A stretch of 40,423 bases of DNA. Source: Pseudomonas viridiflava. Its GTDB lineage: Bacteria; Pseudomonadota; Gammaproteobacteria; Pseudomonadales; Pseudomonadaceae. This document shows positions 33,902 through 40,423 of the stretch, one piece after another. Under the pieces are notes generated by a model. It had not been told where the DNA came from. It did not search any database and worked only from the letters and a program-made list of their open reading frames with translations. Position numbers and translations under genes: made by a program. Position 1 is the stretch's first letter. Every line of letters begins with the position of its first letter. Where the stretch lies: positions 1 through 40,423 of the forward strand of contig NZ_UTHA01000256.1 in the NCBI RefSeq assembly GCF_900582195.1, read 5' to 3'.

Positions 33902-36900
33902 TCAATTATCGGCCGCGACAGTGGTGTCACCGGCTATTGTCTGATGGTTGCAAAGCGTCGAAACTTCCAGCTGCGAATAAGTTATTTCCCGCGATTTGTT
34001 ACTGTCCAGAATCCATTTGCGGTTCGCCAGGTTGTACTTCAGTCTGCCTCGAGTACCATCGCTCATTGCTACATGGCGCACGTACAGCTCGCGTTGAGCC
34101 AGCTCAGTAAACTCTTCGGGCAAATCTTCCATGGAAGGCGGTTCGAAATATCTGGCGTCGAGGCTGTCGATATAAACCCTGTCGAAAGTCAGGTCTACGG
34201 TGTGTACCACGCCTTTTGGTCCGATGACAAAAATCTGATCGATCAGATCTTCGGGACCGTACTGCGGTAAATGCAGGGTGACCGTTCCGACGTACAGCTG
34301 ACTTCCCGTCAGGACGATTTTGAAGTCTTTGATTTGCGTCGCATCGATTTCCCAGGTGGATGAGTTGTCCAACCGGGTTTTGGCAGTCGCCAGGCCGCCC
34401 GGCGTCGAAATACGCACCACCCTGTTCTCGACCAAATGGATCATGTAGGTGGCCCCTGCACCTGCAATGTTCTCGATCGCAGTTTGTTCGGTTATATCCA
34501 GGAATCGGATACAAGAACCGTAATCCAGCTCCTGCGCGGAGGTTTCGGGGATTTCGAAAACCGCGTTGGGGTTGGTTCTCAGCGGGAAACGCAAGTTGTG
34601 GCTGGTCAGCGTACTGGTGACAACGCTGTGCTTATAGTTTGCCGGAGGTAAGGCGTACTCCTCTTCGAGGATCAGCGTATGGGATATTCCATCGCGAAAT
34701 ACCAGCATATAGCCATGGGTCGAGACGCCGGCTGCGAGGTTCTTCAGAGCAACATCAAGCGTCGTTTCTGCATACTGGCCGACGCCGGCGATCTGCAACA
34801 GGCTCTTGCCGAAGTAAAACAGAAAATCACACGAGACATTGACCTTGTCCTTGTCCGCCGCTGCGTTCTGCAAAATGGCCGGGGAGGTGGCAAAGGCAAC
34901 GTGCGCACTGGTCATTTCGGCGTAATCGTAATCGAGGAAGATGCGAGTGCCGAAAGTGGAATTCGGCGAGCTGTCGGTGATGAATTGAGTGTGCAGGTTG
35001 TAGCGCTGAACGTAATAGTGGGTGTTTTGCCGGGTGGGTACATTGCACACTGCTGAGTGGACGATAGTCGTCTTTTCAGGGCGTCCCTGCTTCGTTTCTT
35101 CTGCGTATATCATGACGGGATTGTCATGTTCGATTGATTCAGGCAAATCCGGTTTCAGGTGATACCCATCCCGAGTAATGATGGTCAATTTATCATTGTG
35201 CAACACCCGACGGCCGTCTGTTGTTTTGTATATGTTGTCGATGATTATTTTGCTTCTGCGACCGTAATGAAAGTCGAAGCTCACTTCTATGAAAAGACGA
35301 CATCTGTCGACCTCCCATTTCTCGATCTGGTCCATTCGCCAACCCAACGATATCCAGCTTTCGTCCAAGCCATCCTCCGAGATGAGAACTGAACCCTCCG
35401 CCAATCCCACGTGATAAAAATCCACTCCCGATTCACCGAATGCCGTGGCGTTTTCCTTGTACAAATAGATCGAGTCATTTCCGTCGCCAGCATTGATGGT
35501 GTCCGCGCCTCTTGAGGTAATCACGTTGGGCGCTGCGGTGCCGGTGACAACGCTTCTTCCGTCTTGCAGCGTCTGAACGTTCTCGATGCTTTCGAGCAGT
35601 GCCTTGAAGGAGTACGTCTCGCCATCCACTACAGAGGCGTCCGGGTTCGGCTTATAGGTTTGCAAGGTACCCGCCTGCAGATCGATGTCGTAGCCGCGGC
35701 CAGTGATCGGATGCGACTGGATACCATCCATTATCAAGGTGTCGCTGCCGGCACCGCCCTTGAATCGGGAAAACTCGCTGCTTTCGACATGCCTTGCCAG
35801 GTCATCCGCAGCATTCTGGGCAATGAACCTGTCATCTTTATCACCCCCCGCGAGATTCTTTATGCCTTCAGCGTAATAAAAGGCATTGGGCTTTTGCGCG
35901 ACACCGGTGATGGTGTCCTTGCCACTGCCGAGCAGCCACAAAATACCTTTGGTTTCCCCAGGAGTACCCAATACGGCACCCGGGGTCGCGGCCGTTACGC
36001 CGTCGCGAGCATCAATATTATCGTCAAGGCCGACCACCTCGGGGACGTAGACAATCGGCATGGTTTCGACCCCCCACCAGTGCTTTACGCGCTCGCGTCT
36101 TTTCTTCAGGCGATCTTCATAGCTGCCGTACACGATGGCCTCGATGGTGTCTTTCTGCGTCTCTTCGAGTATCTGTTTGGCGGTCGCTTTCATTCGTTTG
36201 GCGGTTTCGATTTTGGCTTTGGCCAGTTCGTAACGATTTTTGATGTCCTGGTCTATGTCCATCAACGGCACAAAGGAAAACCATCCGGTACGCCAGCGCT
36301 CTTCAACGGTGAGTTCGATGTAATCATCGATTTCGTCCACCATGCGTACGGCGCCGTAGACCTGCGACCCTATCGCCATCAGCGCACCCGCCGCGAGGCC
36401 GACCGGGCCGGCGAAGGAGAAGCCGGCCATGGCGGCGCTACCGAGAATGACGGTCATGGCGGCACTGGCGATGTTCAAACCGCCGCTGACGTAATGATCC
36501 ATGGCTTCTTTGCCGGTTTTGTTGCTGGCGGCGTTGAACTCTCTGACGGCGCTGTAGATATCGAACGGCAATGTCAGTGCGCCGCCGATGAGTCCGCCGG
36601 AACGACCCAGGCGGATCCCGGCGCGGGTTTTGGTGAAGTCCTTCAAGGCGCCACTGCCTGCCTGGATCATGTGCTGGCCGACTTTGGTCACGGCGATGTC
36701 GGTGATGATCGACGCCACCTCCGTGCCGATCCCGATGCTGTTGAAGATGATTTCATCCTTGTCATTCTTCTTCACGGCATCGTAAATGCCACGGATTCCC
36801 ATGAATATGCCAAAAGCCTGAATACCGACGCTGGCGCCGATCATGGAATGGTTCTTGATGATGAGCCAGCTCGGATTGCTGCGCTTGCTTGAATAGGCCA

Positions 36901-37447
36901 GATGCAGATCGAGGTTCTGGGCGGAGTTCAACAGGCGAGCCATTTTTTTCGCGTATCCGCTATCGTCGACACTTGCCGCGATGTCTTCTCTGATCACCGG
37001 AGGTGCAGTGGCCGGGCGCCGATTGGCGAGTTCGAACAGAAAGGAGGGCAGTAAATAGTCATCACCGAAAGTGGAAACTTTCATGCGCTTTTCGATGGCG
37101 GCATAGCTGAGCTGCAGGGCGTTGACGAAAGATCGACTGGGGTTGCGAAAGTGTGTGTTGTGGCCGGTTAGAGGCTGGCCATCGATGGTTGCTCCCAGCG
37201 CATCCAGGGCTCGGCGTGTCACGGTGTACGAACCTATTTTGAACGGTCCGAACAGATCGTCGAGCACCTTTAGCTGACCGGGCTTTCGTTGGCCGGTCGA
37301 GGCAGAAGTGTTTCCGTTCTCACCGGCGCCTGTCGCTTCGAAGTCGATCGTTTCAGCAGTGCGCTCATTGGTGTGCATGCCGATGTCTAACACTTCGACG
37401 GTGTCATGCCGGGCATAGTTGTTTTCAACAGGTATGGGTTTTGACAT
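33902..37447 (-). CDS. Large pore-domain/RTX-like protein, copy 2
   Basis: Protein of 1181 aa, full-length paralogue of the preceding entry. Conserved N-terminal region about 64-195 (LFGPFKIGSYTVTRRALDAL); hydrophobic stretch about 201-373 (GASVGIQAFGIFMGIRG ... FAGPVGLAAGALMAIGSQVY) ending in DEIDDYIELTVEERWRTGWF; RTX-like repeats about 475-670 (GLDDNIDAR, GGDKDDRFI, GGAGSDTLI, AGDGNDSIY); beta-rich C-terminus with GPEDLIDQI and DRVYIDSLDARYFEPP. I chose the ATG at 37447 over one six codons upstream because AAGGAAG precedes it, exactly as at copy 1. There is no signal peptide, and the C-terminus shows no classical type I secretion motif. It is the most upstream gene of the block. Confidence 0.78.
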   Translation of the reverse strand: MSKPIPVENNYARHDTVEVLDIGMHTNERTAETIDFEATGAGENGNTSASTGQRKPGQLKVLDDLFGPFKIGSYTVTRRALDALGATIDGQPLTGHNTHFRNPSRSFVNALQLSYAAIEKRMKVSTFGDDYLLPSFLFELANRRPATAPPVIREDIAASVDDSGYAKKMARLLNSAQNLDLHLAYSSKRSNPSWLIIKNHSMIGASVGIQAFGIFMGIRGIYDAVKKNDKDEIIFNSIGIGTEVASIITDIAVTKVGQHMIQAGSGALKDFTKTRAGIRLGRSGGLIGGALTLPFDIYSAVREFNAASNKTGKEAMDHYVSGGLNIASAAMTVILGSAAMAGFSFAGPVGLAAGALMAIGSQVYGAVRMVDEIDDYIELTVEERWRTGWFSFVPLMDIDQDIKNRYELAKAKIETAKRMKATAKQILEETQKDTIEAIVYGSYEDRLKKRRERVKHWWGVETMPIVYVPEVVGLDDNIDARDGVTAATPGAVLGTPGETKGILWLLGSGKDTITGVAQKPNAFYYAEGIKNLAGGDKDDRFIAQNAADDLARHVESSEFSRFKGGAGSDTLIMDGIQSHPITGRGYDIDLQAGTLQTYKPNPDASVVDGETYSFKALLESIENVQTLQDGRSVVTGTAAPNVITSRGADTINAGDGNDSIYLYKENATAFGESGVDFYHVGLAEGSVLISEDGLDESWISLGWRMDQIEKWEVDRCRLFIEVSFDFHYGRRSKIIIDNIYKTTDGRRVLHNDKLTIITRDGYHLKPDLPESIEHDNPVMIYAEETKQGRPEKTTIVHSAVCNVPTRQNTHYYVQRYNLHTQFITDSSPNSTFGTRIFLDYDYAEMTSAHVAFATSPAILQNAAADKDKVNVSCDFLFYFGKSLLQIAGVGQYAETTLDVALKNLAAGVSTHGYMLVFRDGISHTLILEEEYALPPANYKHSVVTSTLTSHNLRFPLRTNPNAVFEIPETSAQELDYGSCIRFLDITEQTAIENIAGAGATYMIHLVENRVVRISTPGGLATAKTRLDNSSTWEIDATQIKDFKIVLTGSQLYVGTVTLHLPQYGPEDLIDQIFVIGPKGVVHTVDLTFDRVYIDSLDARYFEPPSMEDLPEEFTELAQRELYVRHVAMSDGTRGRLKYNLANRKWILDSNKSREITYSQLEVSTLCNHQTIAGDTTVAADN

Positions 37448-37972
37448 TGAAACTTCCTTGTTCAATATAGTCTGTTACGTGCGGAGCATTGTTGCTGTTA
37501 GAGATACAACTCCATGCAATACGAGTAAAGCGCTGATACGTTGCAATTCAATAAGGATGTGGAAATTCGTGTGCTTGAGTATTGAAGAGTCTGCTTGTTT
37601 CAGATGGGGGCACACCGTGCTCCCATTCAGAACAGTGACTGCACTGTTTTTGGCGAAACCATGTTCAGCGATTGTGCATGGTTGTACCGAGGCAGGGAGG
37701 AATTTTTATAACAGTATGTTAAGTGTTGCGAAGTATTTTTTTGTTGTCTGAAAGTTGCAATCAGGGTTTTCTGATAATAAAGAAAGTTGTTTGCCCGCGT
37801 CAGTCGGGTCTTCAGCTGACATTAAATGATCCGCTTCGCCGCTCGCGTGCGATATATACGTTTTTAGCCGAAGGCAAACGATGCAAGACATTACCGCAGC
37901 TTGAGGTCGTTGCTCCTCAAGGTTGCGAATAGCGAGGCGGGCTGATTCAGATGGAATGAGCCCGCCAGAGTT
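37448..37972. other. AT-rich gene-free region upstream of the toxin-like block
   Basis: These 525 bases are clearly richer in A and T than the flanks, especially 37705-37790. Short open frames here have no ribosome sites or family resemblance. The region should contain the promoter of large copy 2, but I cannot point to a convincing -35/-10 pair. The hairpin at 37936-37966 belongs to the LysE gene end. Confidence 0.55.
37936..37966 (-). terminator. Hairpin after the LysE-type gene
   Basis: GGCGGGCT (37936-37943) and AGCCCGCC (37959-37966) form a perfect 8-bp stem 6 bases beyond the stop. No clear T-run follows in the minus direction, so termination strength is uncertain. Confidence 0.55.
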
Positions 37973-38602
37973 TCAATGGCTGCTGAGTAAAGAGGCCGCG
38001 CCGGCGCCACCAAACAAGCCGGCACTAATCCGGTTGAACCAACTTTGGCCTTTACCACTGCGCAGATAACGCGCGGCACCGTGGGCACCCAGTCCGTAGG
38101 CCAGCTTGCAGAGCAGATCGAGCACAGTCCAGGTTGCTATCATCACCAGCAACTGCGGGAGAAATGGCGTTTCGGCGCTGAGAAACTGCGGCAAGAATGC
38201 GGCGAAGAACAGGATGTCTTTCGGGTTGCTCGCGCCCAGCACAAAGGCGCGGCCGAACAGCGTACGAAAGCGTGGCACCGGCGCCGCTTGCGGCACTTCG
38301 GCACCCACTGATGGCTGACGCGATTGCTGCCAGCTCTGCCAGGCGAGGTAGAACAGGTACAGGGCACCGACGATCTTCAGGGCACTGAAAAGTTTTTCCG
38401 ACGCCAGCAATAATGCACCGAGCCCCAGGGCCGAGGCACTGAGCAGGCAGATCGAAGCGCTGACGCCGCCGAGAAAGGCCGGGTAAGAACGCCGCAATCC
38501 ATAATTCAGGCTGTTGCTGATCATCAACAACGACAGTGGCCCAGGAATCAGGATCACCACCAATGCAGCGCCACTGAACAGCAGCCAGGTTTCCAGACTC
38601 AT
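37973..38602 (-). CDS. LysE/RhtB family exporter
   Basis: Inner-membrane protein of 209 aa with five to six helices, of the family that exports amino acids and related metabolites. The N-terminal signature is present: a first helix with VVILIPGPLSLLMISNSLNYG followed by GVSASICLL. GASNPKDILFFAAFLPQF in the middle is the second family hallmark. GGAGG lies six bases before the ATG at 38602; a GTG one codon earlier would be only three bases away and is less likely. It stands between the toxin-like block and the purine permease, closed on both sides by hairpins, so it appears monocistronic. The substrate is not predictable. Confidence 0.88.
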   Translation of the reverse strand: MSLETWLLFSGAALVVILIPGPLSLLMISNSLNYGLRRSYPAFLGGVSASICLLSASALGLGALLLASEKLFSALKIVGALYLFYLAWQSWQQSRQPSVGAEVPQAAPVPRFRTLFGRAFVLGASNPKDILFFAAFLPQFLSAETPFLPQLLVMIATWTVLDLLCKLAYGLGAHGAARYLRSGKGQSWFNRISAGLFGGAGAASLLSSH

Positions 38603-38641
38603 CACTTTCCTCCTTTTTTGTTGTACTCAAGAATGTGCAAA

Positions 38642-38665
38642 AGCCCCACCCGCGAGGGTGAGGCT
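38642..38665 (-). terminator. Intrinsic terminator of the purine permease gene
   Basis: On the minus strand AGCCTCACC and GGTGGGGCT pair around a CG-rich loop with one G-T wobble, followed by TTTTG. It lies 27 bases beyond the permease stop. Confidence 0.8.
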
Positions 38666-38691
38666 GTTTTGACGCTTGAACCGCGTGACGC

Positions 38692-40041
38692 TTACAAGAA
38701 GATGAACTTGGCGATGAAGATCGCGCAGAGCACCCACAGGCTCACGGAAATCTCTTTGTATTTACCGGTGCCGGCCTTCAGCGCGACATAAGTAATGAAG
38801 CCCAACGCAATGCCGTCGGCGACCGAGAAGGTCAACGGCATCATGATCGCGGTGACGATGGCCGGGATAGCGTCAGTCGCTTCGTCCCATTCGATGTGGG
38901 CCATGCCGCCCATCATCAGCATCGCAACGTAGATCAGTGCACCGGCGGTGGCGTAAGCGGGAATCATGCCGGCCAGCGGTGCGAAAAACATCGCCGCTAT
39001 GAATAGCACACCTACGGTGACTGCGGTAAGACCAGTCCGACCACCAGCGGCTACGCCAGCGGCACTTTCCACATAGCTTGTCACTGGAGGGACACCGACC
39101 ACGGCGCCGAATACGCTTGAGGCACTGTCGGCCTTCATCGCGCGGGAGAGGTTTTCGATACGGCCGTCAGCGTTGACCAGATTGGCGCGCTGGGCGACGC
39201 CCATCAGCGTGCCGGCGGTGTCGAACATGTGCACAAACAGGAAGGCCAGGACCACGCTGATCATGCTGACGTTAAACACGCCGGCCACATTCATCGCCAT
39301 GAACGTCGGGGCCAGACTCGGCGGGGTCGACATGATCCCTTCGTAGTGCACGATGCCCAGGCCCCAACCGGCCAGGGTCACGGTGATGATGCTGATGAGG
39401 ATTGCGCCGAAGACTCGGTGATAGCTGAGGATCGCGATCATTAGAAAGCAGATGGCCGCGAGCAGCGGGCCGGGTTCACGCAGGGAGCCGAGCTTGATCA
39501 GAGTTGCCGGGCTATCGACGACGATGCCGGCAGTTTTCAAACCGATGAGGCCGAGGAACAGACCAACGCCAGCACCCATCGCAAAGCGCAGGCTGACCGG
39601 AATGCTGTTGAGCAGCCACTCCCGAATCCGCGAGAAGGTCAGGATCATGAACAGCACACCGGAGACGAACACCGCACCCAGCGCAGTTTCCCAGTTGTAG
39701 CCCATGGTGCCGACCACGGTGTAAGTGAAGAATGCGTTGAGACCCATGCCCGGCGCCAGACCCACTGGCCAGTTGGCGTACAGGCCCATCAACAGGCAGC
39801 CCAGCGCGGCGGCGATACAGGTGGCGACGAAGGCTGCACCGTGATCGATCCCGGCATCGGCCATGATGTTCGGGTTGACGAAGATGATGTAAGCCATGGT
39901 GATGAAGGTTGTCAGACCGGCAATCAGCTCGGTCTTCACCGTGGTGCCGTGCAAGCTGAGTTTAAACAGACGTTCCAGCAAGCCACTGCGTAATGGCGGC
40001 GAGAGGTCCAGCGTCGATGCTTCGGATTTGCGGCTTTCCAC
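38692..40041 (-). CDS. AdeP/AzgA-type purine permease
   Basis: Inner-membrane proton symporter of 449 aa for adenine, hypoxanthine or guanine, of the AzgA-like subfamily. Marks are RLFKLSLHGTTVKTELIAGLTTF at the N-terminus, ANWPVGLAPGMGLNAFFTYTVV, HMFDTAGTLMGVAQRA, VPPVTSYVESAAGVAAGGRTGL and TAIMMPLTFSVADGIALGF; all align with E. coli AdeP as I remember it. The start is GTG at 40041, with GAGGAG 9 bases upstream. The promoter at 40163-40190 contains the same GntR-type palindrome as the urate genes, so it is probably coregulated with them although the toxin-like block lies between. Confidence 0.9.
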   Translation of the reverse strand: MESRKSEASTLDLSPPLRSGLLERLFKLSLHGTTVKTELIAGLTTFITMAYIIFVNPNIMADAGIDHGAAFVATCIAAALGCLLMGLYANWPVGLAPGMGLNAFFTYTVVGTMGYNWETALGAVFVSGVLFMILTFSRIREWLLNSIPVSLRFAMGAGVGLFLGLIGLKTAGIVVDSPATLIKLGSLREPGPLLAAICFLMIAILSYHRVFGAILISIITVTLAGWGLGIVHYEGIMSTPPSLAPTFMAMNVAGVFNVSMISVVLAFLFVHMFDTAGTLMGVAQRANLVNADGRIENLSRAMKADSASSVFGAVVGVPPVTSYVESAAGVAAGGRTGLTAVTVGVLFIAAMFFAPLAGMIPAYATAGALIYVAMLMMGGMAHIEWDEATDAIPAIVTAIMMPLTFSVADGIALGFITYVALKAGTGKYKEISVSLWVLCAIFIAKFIFL

Positions 40042-40162
40042 AGCGAGTACTCCTCAAGAGTTTTATTGTTATTTCCAGGGCCGGACCCATGAGGGGTGGC
40101 AGCGGCCCTTTGAGGCATACGCGAATTTGTTGACCATGCGGTCAGGAACTCGCACGCTGTGG

Positions 40163-40190
40163 ATTATGCTTTTGTGTACAAATAAAGCAA
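40163..40190 (-). promoter_or_regulatory. Promoter of the purine permease
   Basis: On the minus strand TTGCTT (40190-40185) and CATAAT (40168-40163) are 16 bp apart, giving a good sigma-70 promoter about 115 bp before the GTG. The spacer is almost filled by a GntR-type operator. Confidence 0.6.
40171..40182. promoter_or_regulatory. GntR/FadR-type operator in the permease promoter
   Basis: TTTGTGTACAAA, palindromic except for the central two bases, with the core TTGTGTACAA identical to that at 19360-19369. It lies between the -35 and -10 elements, the classical position for repression. Confidence 0.6.
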
Positions 40191-40254
40191 ATATTGTTTT
40201 TTGTTTTGTTTGCGAAAGTACCGTCGATAGGGATATATCGCCTGTGCGGGCCCC

Positions 40255-40320
40255 TTCGCGAGCAAGCTCGCTCCCACATTTGAAAATGCGATCCCCTGTG
40301 GGAGCGAGCTTGCTCGCGAA
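40255..40320. repeat. Inverted REP pair
   Basis: TTCGCGAGCAAGCTCGCTCCCAC at 40255-40277 faces GTGGGAGCGAGCTTGCTCGCGAA at 40298-40320. It lies between the partial gene at the window edge and the permease promoter. Confidence 0.85.
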
Positions 40321-40333
40321 GAGGCAGTCCCAT

Positions 40334-40423
40334 TCAATCGAGAGCAGTCTGACTTTTCCCCAATGCCAGATTCACCGCCAACCAGCCATTCACCGCCGCC
40401 TCCCCAGCCTCGGCAAACACCCG
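40334..40423 (-). CDS. C-terminal end of a gene running off the window
   Basis: The last 29 codons and a TGA stop of a minus-strand frame entering from beyond the window; it starts RVFAEAGEAAVNGWLAV and ends GKSQTALD. The Ala/Leu/Val content suggests an amphipathic helix. Placement before a REP pair, as for other genes here, supports a real gene end. I do not recognise the family. In P. aeruginosa I recall a regulator gene next to the equivalent permease, but this fragment is too short to test that. Confidence 0.45.
   Translation of the reverse strand, partial: RVFAEAGEAAVNGWLAVNLALGKSQTALD

Noticed and set aside
30187..37447. Classical RTX cytolysin secreted by a linked type I system
   Set aside because: The nonapeptides are few and scattered, no ABC/membrane-fusion genes or acyltransferase lie in the window, and the C-termini lack the usual secretion motif.
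37419..37751. Plus-strand open frame of 110 codons upstream of the large RTX-like gene
   Set aside because: It overlaps the start of that gene in antisense, has no ribosome site and shows no family resemblance or membrane pattern.
37706..37891. Minus-strand 61-codon frame in the AT-rich gap
   Set aside because: No ribosome site, composition unlike a folded protein, and no conserved motif that I can see.

Overview
The window looks like chromosomal DNA of a Pseudomonas of the fluorescens group. The evidence is GC-rich coding sequence, many copies of the REP palindrome built on GTGGGAGCGAGC(T/C)TGCTCGCGAA, the minCDE and lpxL/htrB neighbourhood, and a complete uricolytic gene set of Pseudomonas type. 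I saw no tRNA, rRNA, CRISPR array, transposase or integrase.

Layout. (1) 1-11 kb is housekeeping and metabolic DNA: an exported M20 amidohydrolase, a YbiO-type MscS channel, a 58-aa membrane protein, the M18 aminopeptidase ApeB, the pseudouridine synthase RluA, the minCDE operon, then lpxL and a patatin-like esterase on the other strand. (2) 10.9-19.9 kb is a purine/urate degradation cluster. On the minus strand, in order of transcription, it holds puuE, uraD, alc, allA, puuD, a urate/xanthine permease and two tandem Tsx-type outer-membrane channels. The hydroxyisourate hydrolase gene is divergent on the plus strand. Together these convert urate to 5-hydroxyisourate, OHCU, allantoin, allantoate, ureidoglycolate and finally glyoxylate plus urea, with outer and inner membrane uptake. 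(3) 20.0-37.5 kb is an accessory block, all on the minus strand, visibly less GC-rich and free of REP elements. It has five tandem paralogues (568-628 aa) of a family I do not recognise, a decayed fragment of a further copy, and two large paralogues (1175 and 1181 aa). The large pair combine a long hydrophobic, pore-domain-like segment with RTX-like calcium-binding repeats. (4) 37.9-40.4 kb has a LysE/RhtB exporter, an AdeP/AzgA-type purine permease and the C-terminus of one more gene.

The accessory block separates the urate genes from the purine permease. Two findings tie the flanks together. A GntR/FadR-type palindrome (TTGTRTACAA) occurs twice in the puuE/uraH divergent region and once inside the promoter of the permease 20 kb away. 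Also, the end of the uraH terminator was copied along with the first toxin-like paralogue during a tandem duplication whose junctions can still be read.

The most likely undescribed system is the seven-gene block. The five smaller proteins share a Lys/Pro N-terminus without acidic residues in the first 12 positions, one or two beta-type modules, a basic GPSKRPR-type motif resembling a eukaryotic nuclear localisation signal, and a roughly 300-residue C-terminal domain. They lie beside two pore/RTX-like proteins. I infer a multigene effector or toxin island aimed at eukaryotic hosts or predators; no secretion apparatus or immunity gene is visible in the window.
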